Made by a program: the position numbers and the translations under genes. The notes beneath the pieces are model-generated. The model was not told where the DNA came from and did no database searches. It saw only the letters and a program-made list of their open reading frames with translations. Shown piece by piece: positions 42,430 to 51,556 of a DNA stretch of 64,000 bases; the first letter of the stretch is position 1; each line of letters starts with the position of its first letter. Source of the DNA: Bin5 sp965200685 (GTDB lineage: Bacteria; Chloroflexota; Anaerolineae; Caldilineales; Caldilineaceae); the NCBI GenBank assembly GCA_965200685.1, contig OZ241379.1:3968001-4032000 (forward strand), given 5' to 3'.

Positions 42430-43545
42430 CTAAGGGGCAAAGGCGGGGAAATCTCCCGGCTCCAACAGAAGACGTAACCTGCCTGTCTCTAGATCGATCA
42501 ACCATAGAGAAGGGACGATATCTGGCCCGCGCAGAGGAAAACGACGGGTGATCAGAAAGCGTCCATCTGTGCTCCACACCGGCGGTCCGTGATCGTAGGC
42601 TGCATCTCTTGTTAGAGCAGTGGCCTGTGTACCATCGGCACGCATACGCCAGATCTGGTTGCCACGTGTCGCGCCAGGGCCTTCTAATTCCTTGCGTTGA
42701 AAGGCGAGCCAGACACCATCAACCGACGAGACAGCCGAGCTATCATCAACCAGATTGCCCACCCCGCTCAGATCGACCCGCTCGCCGCTTTCCACGTTGA
42801 TTGCGATCAGATGGGTCATCCATTCATCGTCATTCTTCCAAAAATCGGTTGTGTACAATCTAGGCTGGGATGTGTCCCAGGTGCATGTCTCTCCTGTCGC
42901 GGTCGGGTACAGATCCATCTGCCCACTGGTTACATGAAAAACGCCCAGCTTTTGTTCGCTAGGCGAGACATAACAGAGCCACGCCCCATCGGCAGACCAG
43001 CGAGCATCCAGGCCGAGGCGTTGGTTGTCGTTAAAGATCGGAGCTGTCTGGCCAGTCGCTATGTCCAGGATCCAGATCCTTGGTGGGCTGAGCGGCCCGG
43101 ACGTAAAGGAATTGACATTACGGCGGGTGTAGGCTAGGTACTGGCCATCGGGTGACCAACCCGGCCCACTGCATGATCCATCCTCGCAGGCCAACAGCAG
43201 GGTATCCTGCCCAGTGGACAGGTCGACCAGCCGCAGGTCACTAACGCCCAATGGGCCCAGAGCCGCGTAGACGATCTGCGTCCCGTCAGGCGATGGTGCG
43301 AAATCCCATACGCTGCTATCCATGTCTGTAAGAACGAACGGTTGAACATCTGTGGGGAACTCTCCATATTCGACCGGCAGAGCGTGGAGTTGCGCGCGTC
43401 CAACTTCATCAATTGTTTTGAAGAAGAGGTGAGAGAGGTCATTGTCCCTAGCTGCAGCAGCCCTCTGTCCTTGCCAGAAAAGGCCAAGGAGCAACAGTAC
43501 ACACATGCTCAGAATGGCCAATACGGCCAGATCAAAACGGCTCAT
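42430..43545 (-). CDS. membrane-anchored TolB/PD40-like beta-propeller protein
   Basis: 371 residues. A single N-terminal helix (LAVLAILSMCVLLLLGLFW) anchors or exports a beta-propeller built of PD40-type repeats: WDFAPSPDGTQIVYAALG, GPGWSPDGQYLAYTRR, DARWSADGAWLCYVS and VWSTDGRFLITRRF all show the W/SPDG/Y pattern. Such propellers bind ligands or proteins; no catalytic domain is attached. The start at 43545 is placed directly before the helix; the 15 in-frame codons upstream run toward a copy of the dispersed element. It is the last gene on the minus strand after the Fur-permease unit, 57 bases downstream of the TIGR03943 gene. It may or may not be co-transcribed with that unit. Confidence 0.8.
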   Translation of the reverse strand: MSRFDLAVLAILSMCVLLLLGLFWQGQRAAAARDNDLSHLFFKTIDEVGRAQLHALPVEYGEFPTDVQPFVLTDMDSSVWDFAPSPDGTQIVYAALGPLGVSDLRLVDLSTGQDTLLLACEDGSCSGPGWSPDGQYLAYTRRNVNSFTSGPLSPPRIWILDIATGQTAPIFNDNQRLGLDARWSADGAWLCYVSPSEQKLGVFHVTSGQMDLYPTATGETCTWDTSQPRLYTTDFWKNDDEWMTHLIAINVESGERVDLSGVGNLVDDSSAVSSVDGVWLAFQRKELEGPGATRGNQIWRMRADGTQATALTRDAAYDHGPPVWSTDGRFLITRRFPLRGPDIVPSLWLIDLETGRLRLLLEPGDFPAFAP

Positions 43546-43574
43546 CCAAATACCACCCAAACACCTGTCGCCGG

Positions 43575-43596
43575 TGCAGTTAGCGGCCACAGGTCA
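43575..43596. repeat. dispersed element copy
   Basis: GCAGTTAGCGGCCACAGGTC with flanking T and A, two mismatches from the copy at 13861. A second partial start TTGCAGTTA follows at once (43597-43605). It lies between the TIGR03943 and beta-propeller genes. Confidence 0.55.
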
Positions 43597-43602
43597 TTGC
43601 AG

Positions 43603-44361
43603 TTAAGGATAGAGATAGGGCTGGTTGGGTTCTGGTACAGCCTGTACTTGCTCGGCCACAAGCACCGGCATCTCATTTCTTGCGGGTGCGGAGAACTGCC
43701 CATAGACCTGCACCCATGCGCCTTCGACCAGCTCACGAGCAGCCGGCCACTGCACTGTCAGCCCGACAGCAGTGGCATCGGCAGCACAACAGCCGATAAC
43801 AAAACGAGTGACAATAAAAGAATCCTCGTCTGTGTCGTCGCTCCGGTAAACAAAACCGGTCACATTGGCACTGTCCGTTTCGGATGGCCATTCATTTGCG
43901 CTGAAAGCGAGTACCCAATCCAAAATGCTGCGTTCGCTTGTCCCTGTGTCTTGGGTGGAACGCACGGCCGCGGGCAGCACTGAATCCAGAGAACCTACGC
44001 TGATCTCACGGTTTTCCAAGGCGGCTATGCCCAGGGGACGGGGCGGCACAACGAGGCCCAATATGATTGGCAGCAAAATGAGCAGAAGCCCGGCCCAGCC
44101 CAGATCATGGCTGTGTTGATGGCGGTCTTCTTCCTCACCAGTGCTTTCGCGCTTGGAAGTACTGGAAAGGTATTGGTAGCTTCCCCCGACCAGAAGGAGC
44201 CCTAGAACGGCCAGTATGGTCAGCCAGCCGAAACGTTGGCTAATGTAAAAATTGAGGGTGCCAGAGGTGATTCTCGTGAGGAGAAAGATCCCCAATCCGA
44301 AGAGGAGTAATCCCTTGATCGCTAATTGCACTCTGGGCAAACGCAATATCTCGTTCATCAC
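43603..44361 (-). CDS. TIGR03943 family (YcgQ-like) membrane protein
   Basis: 252 residues. Helices near 14-32, 40-60 and 87-107 are followed by an extracytoplasmic beta-rich domain with the signature RFVIGCCAADATAVGLTVQW and AWVQVYGQF. This is the YcgQ-like partner that regularly sits beside a DUF318/YraQ-type permease, as it does here by an ATGA overlap with the preceding gene. The Cys-Cys pair and a His-rich loop (EEEDRHQHSHD) could bind metal. The pair is thought to act together in the membrane, but transported substrate and mechanism are not established. The co-transcribed Fur-family gene suggests a metal link, which is inference. Confidence 0.85.
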   Translation of the reverse strand: MMNEILRLPRVQLAIKGLLLFGLGIFLLTRITSGTLNFYISQRFGWLTILAVLGLLLVGGSYQYLSSTSKRESTGEEEDRHQHSHDLGWAGLLLILLPIILGLVVPPRPLGIAALENREISVGSLDSVLPAAVRSTQDTGTSERSILDWVLAFSANEWPSETDSANVTGFVYRSDDTDEDSFIVTRFVIGCCAADATAVGLTVQWPAARELVEGAWVQVYGQFSAPARNEMPVLVAEQVQAVPEPNQPYLYP

Positions 44362-45401
44362 ATCCCTACCTGTACATTCCAGAAGACAGCAATCACAGTC
44401 ACAAGCGCAAAGGGCAAAAGGATCAGATACAAGACGGTACGCCGCCGAAAGACACTTAAAAACAGCAATGAGCTTTTCACATCCACCATCGGACCGAAGA
44501 CGAGGAAGCCAAACAGCGAGCCGGTCGTAAAGGTGCTGCTGAAGGCTAAGGCGATAAAGGCATCCACCGTGGAACAGACCGATAGAATGAATGCCAAGAA
44601 GGTCAGCGCAAAGACCGAAATGAACGGACTTTGACCAATGGCAAGCAAAGTAGACTGGGACACGAGGATCTGCATGAGTGCGGCCAGCATCGAACCGACG
44701 ATCAAGTAGCGGGCCATGTCCAGAAAATCATCGCCGGCCAGAGCCAGGGCCTGCCAGATGCGAGGGCCTGTACGGGGATGGTCGTGAGCGGGGATACCGC
44801 GCGCTGCCAGGGTCTGTGGTAGGAGGATCTCCTGGGGCCGGGCAAGATGGAAGATCAGCCCAACGATAAATGCGACCAGAATACTAAAGCCGAACCGGCC
44901 CCACAACACAGGGCCCCAGCCAAATGCTGTAAATGTACTGAAGAGCACAACCGGATTGATCACCGGTGCTGCCAGCAGAAATGCGATGCCCACAGGCAAA
45001 GGGAGACCCTTGCCATAGAGACGCCGGGTTACGGGCACGACCCCGCACTCACACACGGGGAAGACGAATCCCAACCCTGCCCCCGTGAGGGCTGCGGTGA
45101 GCGGATGCCTAGGCACAAAGCGTTCTAGAATCCCCTGGTCCACATAGACCGCGATGATGCCTGATACAATCGAACCGGCCAAAAGAAACGGGGCGGCTTC
45201 AATGAAGAGGCTAAGGAAAACTGTAACGAATGTCTGAAAGCGTTCGGCAATGAAAAAACGGGCCTGCGGTGTATTGATGCTGCTGACGAGAATCGCAGCA
45301 ACAGCCAGAATGGCAAACACCACGACCCCCCAGCGTGGACGTCCAATCCAGCGATTCTCTGGCTTCTCTAGGACTACTTCCGGTACTGACATCTGATCCA
45401 A
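44358..45401 (-). CDS. DUF318/YraQ-type permease
   Basis: 347 residues with about eight helices. Motifs AAPFLLAGSIVSGIIAVYV, GFVFPVCECGVVPVTRRL and GIAFLLAAPVINPVVLFST are typical of the predicted permease family that includes YraQ, YcgR and ArsP. The conserved Cys pair in PVCECG lies within the membrane and is a candidate thiol or metal-ligand site. ArsP members export organoarsenicals; other members have unknown cargo. It lies 24 bases downstream of the Fur-family gene and overlaps the TIGR03943 gene, so all three look like one operon read from 45947 to 43603. Confidence 0.88.
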   Translation of the reverse strand: MDQMSVPEVVLEKPENRWIGRPRWGVVVFAILAVAAILVSSINTPQARFFIAERFQTFVTVFLSLFIEAAPFLLAGSIVSGIIAVYVDQGILERFVPRHPLTAALTGAGLGFVFPVCECGVVPVTRRLYGKGLPLPVGIAFLLAAPVINPVVLFSTFTAFGWGPVLWGRFGFSILVAFIVGLIFHLARPQEILLPQTLAARGIPAHDHPRTGPRIWQALALAGDDFLDMARYLIVGSMLAALMQILVSQSTLLAIGQSPFISVFALTFLAFILSVCSTVDAFIALAFSSTFTTGSLFGFLVFGPMVDVKSSLLFLSVFRRRTVLYLILLPFALVTVIAVFWNVQVGM

Positions 45402-45425
45402 ACCCCAGTGATTGGTGTCAAACAG

Positions 45426-45947
45426 TTATTCTCTATTGGTGTTAAAGCGAACGTGTATCAACGATTGCTCATAGCAGGCAGCGCAAAGCCCATATATCTC
45501 TAGCAAATGGCTCTGGACCTGAAAGCCGTTCTGTTCTGCCAACTGTTGCAGCAGCGGCTCCGCCACACATTCATCAAAATCAATCATGATGTGGCAACTG
45601 TTACATACCAGATGGTGATGGCCTCCCTCAGCCCGAATATACAGGGGTGCTCCGTTGCTAGACGAGATGGGCCGTACAATACCCAAAGTCGTAAAAAGCT
45701 CCAGGGCCCGATACACTGTAGCCCGACCAATTTTGGGGTTAACCGCTTTGGCCTCTGCCAGTACCTGGGCCGGATTCAGATGCCCCAATTGGTTCTCGAT
45801 CACCTGGAGCACCGCCAGCCGAGCCGCTGTAATCTTATAGCCAGCCTCTTTGAGACGTTGTATGTATCGGGAAGATCGACTTGCACTCACAGACGCTGCG
45901 CCCGTTTCTCTATCACCTACCTGTAGGCCAGAACCATTTGATGACAA
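45426..45947 (-). CDS. Fur-family metalloregulator (Zur/Fur/PerR class)
   Basis: 173 residues. The winged-helix domain (AGYKITAARLAVLQVIENQLGHLNPAQVLAEA...GRATVYRALELFTTLGIV) is followed by the dimerisation domain with HHHLVCNSCHIMIDFDE and a second CAAC pair near the C-terminus. Those two CxxC pairs form the structural zinc site. Which metal is sensed cannot be decided from the sequence; Zur and Fur share these features. It heads a minus-strand operon with a permease and a TIGR03943 protein. The Mn/Zn-type ABC importer at 57996-62812 is another plausible target. An N-terminal extension of about 25 residues is Ser-rich. Confidence 0.92.
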   Translation of the reverse strand: MSSNGSGLQVGDRETGAASVSASRSSRYIQRLKEAGYKITAARLAVLQVIENQLGHLNPAQVLAEAKAVNPKIGRATVYRALELFTTLGIVRPISSSNGAPLYIRAEGGHHHLVCNSCHIMIDFDECVAEPLLQQLAEQNGFQVQSHLLEIYGLCAACYEQSLIHVRFNTNRE

Positions 45948-46098
45948 TTCTACTTGAGATATTCACATTCTGTCAATCTGTAACACCAGTGGACTATATA
46001 GCCCCACGAACCGCATCAGAATATACTCAGAGAATCCTGATGGATTTGCATATTTGTCATTGATTATGGCAAAATTTATTGCAAACCGCAAACACCAG

Positions 46099-46130
46099 TG
46101 TAGTTACTGACCACAGACCACTGCAGTTAC
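46099..46130. repeat. dispersed element, extended copy
   Basis: TGTAGTTACTGACCACAGAC at 46099-46118 is followed by a second start, CACTGCAGTTAC (46119-46130). It lies just upstream of the aminotransferase RBS, possibly within its 5' leader. Confidence 0.5.
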
Positions 46131-46146
46131 GAAAGGGACTTCATCC

Positions 46147-47355
46147 ATGTCACAAATGACGCTGGAACAGCTTCGCCAAGAACTTCCCATGGTGGGAGAA
46201 GTGGCATATTTTCAGACTGGGACGTATGGACCATCTACCGAAGCTGTGCTGAAAGCAGTGCGCGAGGCGATGGAGAACGAGGCCCGTCACGGGCCGGCCA
46301 CCCCTGCGGGAAGACAATCCCACATGGAGCACGAAGCTGCCGCCAGAAGCGGGTTGGCCCGGCTGCTCAATGTCAAAGAGGCGGAGCTGGGCATCACCGT
46401 TAATACATCCCAAGCCATGCAGCAGATTATCCGCGGCATATCTTGGCAGCCCGGGGATACATTCATCATGACCTCCCTAGAGCATGTCAGTACCTACGGT
46501 CTGGCGTATGTACTGGAACAGGAGTACGGTGTCACTGTCAAAGTCATTGAGGGAGATCAGGATGACCCGGCCCTGTTGGATGACCTGGATTCTGCCTTGA
46601 CCGAACGCACGCGACTCATCTGCCTCAGCCATATCGCTTCCCCCAATGGCCGCCTTCTAGCGGTGAAAGAGGCAGCTTCCCTCGCCCATAAACAGGGCGT
46701 CCCCGTAGTCCTTGACCTAGCCCAATCAGTAGGGCAGATGCCCGTGGACATCTCCGCACTCGGCTGTGACTTTGCCGTAGGCTCCGGCCACAAATGGCTG
46801 CTTGGCCCTATGGGCACAGGCTATATCTACATCTCTGCCGGCCACATTGCCAACTTTTGTCCCAATTTTATTCCCGACCGCAGCCCGTGGACCCTTGCTG
46901 ATGCCCCTACACCAGCGGCAACGGCCCGCTCGCGGACAGAAATCGGCACCTATAACCATGCCCTAGTCGTTGGCCTAGGCAGAGCCGTCCAAGTCGCGGA
47001 GAGCATCGGGTTGGACACCATCCAAGCGAGGATAGCGCAACTCACGCAGCGGCTGCGGCAAGAGGTTGCCAAGATAGACCGAGTACGCATCATCACCCCC
47101 TTGGAGGAGGGGAAGTCTGCCGGTATCACCTCTTTGATGTTCGACGGATTCACCAAGGAGACCATGGACAACCTCGTTGAACGGCTGCATACACAGCAGA
47201 AGGCTGTCGTCAAAGCCCAATGGCTCACAGCCCCTCCTGACCCGGTTAAAGTCGCCATGCGTATCTCCGTGGCCGCCTTTAATACAGAAGACGAGGTGGC
47301 GTGCTTGCTAGAAGGGATCGAAGAGGGACTGAAAGAGCATAGCGGCAGTCTTTAG
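46147..47355 (+). CDS. class V aminotransferase (cysteine desulfurase/isopenicillin N epimerase-like)
   Basis: 402-residue PLP enzyme. Key features are the N-terminal YFQTGTYGPS, the region ITVNTSQAMQQIIRGI, SHIASPNGRLLAV, LDLAQSVGQMPVDI (Asp and Gln contacting PLP), and GSGHKWLLGPMGTGY, in which Lys forms the Schiff base. This fold-type I class V subgroup includes cysteine desulfurases, isopenicillin N epimerases and serine-pyruvate-type enzymes; the sequence does not decide among them. An active-site Cys loop of true cysteine desulfurases is not evident. The downstream Tat-exported binding protein gene begins 40 bases later and may be co-transcribed, hinting at a role in using an imported amine. 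That is inference from position. Confidence 0.88.
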   Translation: MSQMTLEQLRQELPMVGEVAYFQTGTYGPSTEAVLKAVREAMENEARHGPATPAGRQSHMEHEAAARSGLARLLNVKEAELGITVNTSQAMQQIIRGISWQPGDTFIMTSLEHVSTYGLAYVLEQEYGVTVKVIEGDQDDPALLDDLDSALTERTRLICLSHIASPNGRLLAVKEAASLAHKQGVPVVLDLAQSVGQMPVDISALGCDFAVGSGHKWLLGPMGTGYIYISAGHIANFCPNFIPDRSPWTLADAPTPAATARSRTEIGTYNHALVVGLGRAVQVAESIGLDTIQARIAQLTQRLRQEVAKIDRVRIITPLEEGKSAGITSLMFDGFTKETMDNLVERLHTQQKAVVKAQWLTAPPDPVKVAMRISVAAFNTEDEVACLLEGIEEGLKEHSGSL

Positions 47356-47395
47356 TTGTCACTTGCACTACCTAGAAACGAAGGAGGCCTTGGCC

Positions 47396-48736
47396 ATGGT
47401 AAACAACCAAAAGCGAAGCGGCTTATCACGACGTTCCCTTCTGCAGATGACCTCTCTCGCCATCGGTAGTACGGTCATCGCCGCCTGTACCCCACCCCCT
47501 CCGCCCAGGGCCGCCTCAGAACCCAAAGCCCCAACAATACTCACCAACAAAATTGCCGACATCGTTCTACGCCAGATAGGCCCTGGTGTCCACATCGGCA
47601 TTGGTGAGGCAGGCATCAAGGAGATCGCAGCGCAGGTCAAGGCCGACCTTGGCTTTACCGTCCAAATGACCGTCCTAGACACAGACGCAAACAACCAACG
47701 CGCCATCACACAGACTAGCTCATATCATATCCTTGATACCGAGCACTATAGCCTCCCCCTCCTCGTATCCGCCGGCGCGTTACAGGGACTGGACATCTCA
47801 CGTATCACTGATTTCGACAAGATCGTGCCTATCTTCACTACAGGGAAACTGACCGAGGATGCAGCAGTGGGACAAGGGACCGCACCCCATAAGGTGATGT
47901 TCCTTCCCAACAGAGAGGCAACCTCATTTGCCTCTACACCGACACATTGGGCGACCCTCATCCCCACCATCTACAACGCCGATACATTGGGATATCGCCC
48001 TGATCTGATCGAAAAAGAGCCTACATCCTGGATGGATCTCTTTGATCCTGTTTACAGAGGACAAACCGCGCTCGTCGATATTCCTGCAGTTGGGATTATT
48101 GATGCGGCCCTAGCAGTCGAAGCTGCAGGTCTTATGGAATTTGGTGACAAAGGCAACATGACCCGGGCGGAATTGGAGCAAATTACCGCCATCCTCAAAG
48201 AGCAAAAGGCTCTCGGCCAGTTTCATTCCTTCTGGAAAACCGTTGATGAATCGGTGGATCTTATGCTCTCCGGCGAAGTTGTGTTACAGTCCATGTGGGT
48301 ACGCGGGGTCATAGCCGTCAAAGCACAGGGCGTCCCTTGTATCTATCAACCGCTCCAGGAAGGATACCGGGCCTGGTCATACGGCATCGGTATCTCAGCT
48401 AGTGTTGAGGGCATGGAGCTCGATGCTGCCTATGAGTATATGAACTGGTGGACTTCTGGATTCGCGGGCGGATTTGTGGGGCGTCAAGGGTATTACAGCG
48501 CGGTTCCCGAAAACGCGAAACCGTTTATGTCCCAAGCAGAATGGGACTTCTGGTATGAGGGCAAGCCGGCGACCGAACCGATGATCGACCCATTTGGGAA
48601 CGAATTTGTGCCAGCAGGAGCCGTTCGCGACGGTGGTAGTTTCTGGGAGCGCATGGGCAATGTTGCTGCTTGGAATTCAATTATGGATGAGCAAGAGTAC
48701 GTAGTGCAAAAGTGGGATGAGTTCATCACTTCCTAA
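47396..48736 (+). CDS. Tat-exported PotD-like extracellular solute-binding protein
   Basis: 446 residues. SRRSLLQMTSLAIGSTVIAAC is a twin-arginine lipoprotein signal. The body is a two-lobed solute-binding fold of the spermidine/putrescine class (IPTIYNADTLGYRPDLIEKEPTSWMDLFDPVYRGQTAL is characteristic). The protein captures a solute, perhaps a polyamine or similar amine, outside the membrane and passes it to an ABC permease; that permease is not adjacent. The start at 47396 has AAGGAGG seven bases upstream; 11 in-frame codons before it are excluded. Neighbours are an aminotransferase upstream and a GH10-like hydrolase downstream, all on the plus strand, probably one transcript. Confidence 0.85.
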   Translation: MVNNQKRSGLSRRSLLQMTSLAIGSTVIAACTPPPPPRAASEPKAPTILTNKIADIVLRQIGPGVHIGIGEAGIKEIAAQVKADLGFTVQMTVLDTDANNQRAITQTSSYHILDTEHYSLPLLVSAGALQGLDISRITDFDKIVPIFTTGKLTEDAAVGQGTAPHKVMFLPNREATSFASTPTHWATLIPTIYNADTLGYRPDLIEKEPTSWMDLFDPVYRGQTALVDIPAVGIIDAALAVEAAGLMEFGDKGNMTRAELEQITAILKEQKALGQFHSFWKTVDESVDLMLSGEVVLQSMWVRGVIAVKAQGVPCIYQPLQEGYRAWSYGIGISASVEGMELDAAYEYMNWWTSGFAGGFVGRQGYYSAVPENAKPFMSQAEWDFWYEGKPATEPMIDPFGNEFVPAGAVRDGGSFWERMGNVAAWNSIMDEQEYVVQKWDEFITS

Positions 48737-48765
48737 CGACAGTTACGAAACAGAGGAGAGCAAGC

Positions 48766-49854
48766 ATGCCTGAAAACCTGATACTCTGGGGACCCCCTGT
48801 GGTAGATAGCGTTCCCGGGGCCCCTGATTATGCTGCCTACCTGCCCGGGTGGGTGACAAAATGCGCCGATGTAGGCGTATCCAAGATCATTGGCGGTGAT
48901 CGAACCCTTGCCTTGACAGAGGCTGCCCACGAAGTCGGCATCAAGGTGGACCCCTATGTGAACTACAATGCCTTTCCTCGGTATGGAAGTGCTCGGGTCA
49001 CCTATGGATGGTCCCTAGATTTTCTCCGCCCACCTGTGATTGCCCCCGAAGCCCGTGGGATTCTTGACAAGCACCGGCCCATCTTTGATGCCCCCAAAGT
49101 AACCACCACTATGGACGACTTTGCACGTCAGCATCCGCAGTACCGCAGTTTGACGCGCAACCGTTCCTACAACCTGCAACCAGGAGATGATCTCTACCTG
49201 AGCCTCGCCTTCCCGGAAGTACGGGCCCACCAGACACAGATATTCCTTGACACGCTGGCAGAGACCCAAGGTGATGGGATTCAGGTCGAGTTCGTGCTTG
49301 GAAATGAGGATGAAACCGGCGTTGTGCCCTACGGCTATGAAGATCGCACCGTTGCCGAATTTCAGATGAAACATGGGCAGGATCCCTTTGATCTGCCCAA
49401 CGACAACCCAGATTGGATGCAGTTCCGGGCCGACTATGTTACCCTTTTCCTCGCGGAATTGCGAGCCGCAGTCAAGCAGGTCTCTCCTGAGGCTGTGTTT
49501 TCAACTACCATCATCGCCGGCGAAAAGGACGACTATCTCAAACTCCTGCAAGACTGGCCAGCCTGGATCGAGCAGGGCATTCTCGATGAATTTTATATCT
49601 GGTTCCGCACCAATTCCGACCTGAAAGCCCTTGAACGCCAGATGCACTATGCTGTCGAAGTCGCCGCCGGTCGGGTCCCGGTCATCGCTGAACTATCCTG
49701 CTATCATCCGGGCAGCTTTCAAGAGCCCGAACTGATGCTGGCCGCCGGAGAGGTAGCCCTGGCGAACGGGGCTGCCGGCGTTGGCATATACCGCAGCCAT
49801 GCTGTCGAGCAGTTGAACTTCTGGCACGTTTTGGAAGAATTGCGAAAACGATAA
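48766..49854 (+). CDS. putative TIM-barrel glycosidase-like protein (GHL10/DUF4015-type similarity)
   Basis: 362 residues. Motifs are WVTKCADVGVSKIIGGDRTLALTEAA near the start, HEVGIKVDPYVNYNAFP, then IFLDTLAETQGDGIQVEFVLGNEDE and RADYVTLFLAELRAAVKQVSPEAVFS. This order resembles glycosyl-hydrolase-like family 10 (GHL10) TIM barrels, where an Asp/Glu after strand 4 is catalytic. No signal peptide is seen, so the protein is cytoplasmic unless exported otherwise. Its true activity is not known. AGGAG lies 8 bases before the ATG. It sits between two solute-binding protein genes on the same strand, suggesting that it processes an imported compound. Confidence 0.55.
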   Translation: MPENLILWGPPVVDSVPGAPDYAAYLPGWVTKCADVGVSKIIGGDRTLALTEAAHEVGIKVDPYVNYNAFPRYGSARVTYGWSLDFLRPPVIAPEARGILDKHRPIFDAPKVTTTMDDFARQHPQYRSLTRNRSYNLQPGDDLYLSLAFPEVRAHQTQIFLDTLAETQGDGIQVEFVLGNEDETGVVPYGYEDRTVAEFQMKHGQDPFDLPNDNPDWMQFRADYVTLFLAELRAAVKQVSPEAVFSTTIIAGEKDDYLKLLQDWPAWIEQGILDEFYIWFRTNSDLKALERQMHYAVEVAAGRVPVIAELSCYHPGSFQEPELMLAAGEVALANGAAGVGIYRSHAVEQLNFWHVLEELRKR

Positions 49855-49911
49855 CCAACAGGTAGAATAAACCCCAGTCGTCAGTGAAACCCTAGCTTCA
49901 AGTAACTGCAG

Positions 49912-49950
49912 TACACAATCAACGACTGACAACTGGAAACTGCAGTTACA
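49912..49950. repeat. dispersed element, divergent double copy
   Basis: TAACTGCAGTA and AACTGCAGTTACA flank a central AACGACTGACAACTGG. The arms match the left end of the dispersed element. It lies just upstream of the solute-binding protein gene. Confidence 0.35.
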
Positions 49951-49973
49951 CAAATTTATAGGAGAGTATACTA

Positions 49974-51548
49974 ATGAGAAGGACGTACAAATTGGTCGGG
50001 ATTCTTGGCATCGTCGCTGCGCTATTGGTCGTTTCCGGCTGTGTCGGCCTGAACCAAGGCAATATGATGCCAGCAGATGGCCCGGCTGAAGCCGCGGCTC
50101 CTATGGCAGAAGATGCCGCCCAGAACTATCCACAGGAGATGGTCGTCGGCATGGGGGCCTTGCCTGTAACTCTGGTGGGCAATACAATTCCCTCCCTACA
50201 ATCTCGCATCTTTTCCAAGTTGATGTACGAAACCCTGGCAGTCTTGAATGAGGAGACAGGGGTCATTGAGCCGCATCTGCTGGAAACGATGGAGTTGGTC
50301 GATGATACAACCGTTTCCATCAAGATCAAGGAAGGCCTCCAATTCCATAACGGTGAAAAGCTCACGGCCCCAGGCCTTGCCAAGACATTTGAATTACTCA
50401 AGGAGTCGGATCCTCAGAAATTTACGTGGTCGTTTCGACAACTGAACGACTACGAATCCTATGAAGTGATCGATGACTACACCATGGAATTCACGCTCAA
50501 GGAACCGATCGATCGCTGGGCCAATCTGTTTGCAAATCACATGCCACTTGCGCCGGACCACCTAGAAACGGTAGGCCTCGATGGGTACACGGAAGACCCG
50601 GTCGGAACTGGCCCCTATAAGTTTTCTTCTTGGCAAAGGGACAGCTACATTACCTTAGATCGCTGGGAGGAGTATCCGGGGGACAAACCGGTTATTGAGA
50701 GCGTGACCTTCCGGCATATGCCCGAGGCTGCGGTGCGGGTGGCAGCCTTGAAGAGCGACGAGATTCATGTCGCCGCGCACGTGCCGCCGGACCAAGTCCC
50801 CAGCTTGTTGCAAGATGGCTTTGAGCTGTACGTCGGCGATAGCATGCAGAGCATGTATGTAGGCATTGATATTTATGGCAGATCAGAGATTCTACAGGAT
50901 GTACGCGTACGGCAGGCGATGCTCTATGCCGTTGACCTGGAGGCCATGTGGAAGACGATTGCCGGCGGGTACGGCACCTTGCTGGATTGTCAGATCGTCG
51001 CCCCTGGCGGCTTCGGCTATAATGAGAACGTGAAGCGTTATCCCTATGACCCAGAAAAGGCCCGCCAGTTGTTGGCAGAAGCCGGCTATGCCGATGGCTT
51101 TACCATCACTGGGTCAGCAACGTCCGGTCGCTATTTCCGGGACCGCACATTCATGGATGCACTGATCGCGCAGTGGGCCCAGGTAGGCATACAGGTCGAA
51201 ATGGAATATCCTGAGTCTTCAGTCTGGTTGCAAGAGCTCATCGACCAGACATTGCCGCTTATCATGAATATCGGCTTGAACTGGTACCTGAGCGATAACA
51301 CATCCTCTATGTGGACGTCAGCACGTGAAAATCCGCCGGATCCGGACTTTATTGAGATGGTCAACGAGAAACGTAAACTGGTGGATGCAGCCGAGCGTGA
51401 GAGGAAAGTTCGGGAAATCGCGGCCTATTCCTGTGAGAACGCCCAGGCCCTGTACGCGTACACAATCCCGGCCCTCTATGCGTTGAACCCGGATCTCCCA
51501 GAGTTGACATTCAGCAAGTCCTTTGAAATGTTCATTCCGTCAGAATAG
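49974..51548 (+). CDS. ABC-type peptide/nickel-like solute-binding lipoprotein
   Basis: 524 residues, SBP_bac_5 family (OppA/DppA/NikA type). Signal with lipobox LLVVSGC (Cys24). The mature part has IFSKLMYETLAVLNEETGVIEPHLLETM, LQFHNGEKLTAPGLAKTFELL, DPVGTGPYKFSSW and YDPEKARQLLAEAGYADGF, the standard order of this fold. It captures oligopeptides or other small molecules for the inner-membrane permeases encoded at 51614-52549 and 53447-54355. The RBS AGGAG is a few bases upstream of the ATG. A 14-bp hairpin follows immediately after the gene, probably protecting this mRNA end so that more binding protein than permease is made. Confidence 0.92.
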   Translation: MRRTYKLVGILGIVAALLVVSGCVGLNQGNMMPADGPAEAAAPMAEDAAQNYPQEMVVGMGALPVTLVGNTIPSLQSRIFSKLMYETLAVLNEETGVIEPHLLETMELVDDTTVSIKIKEGLQFHNGEKLTAPGLAKTFELLKESDPQKFTWSFRQLNDYESYEVIDDYTMEFTLKEPIDRWANLFANHMPLAPDHLETVGLDGYTEDPVGTGPYKFSSWQRDSYITLDRWEEYPGDKPVIESVTFRHMPEAAVRVAALKSDEIHVAAHVPPDQVPSLLQDGFELYVGDSMQSMYVGIDIYGRSEILQDVRVRQAMLYAVDLEAMWKTIAGGYGTLLDCQIVAPGGFGYNENVKRYPYDPEKARQLLAEAGYADGFTITGSATSGRYFRDRTFMDALIAQWAQVGIQVEMEYPESSVWLQELIDQTLPLIMNIGLNWYLSDNTSSMWTSARENPPDPDFIEMVNEKRKLVDAAERERKVREIAAYSCENAQALYAYTIPALYALNPDLPELTFSKSFEMFIPSE

Positions 51549-51556
51549 TCAAACCC

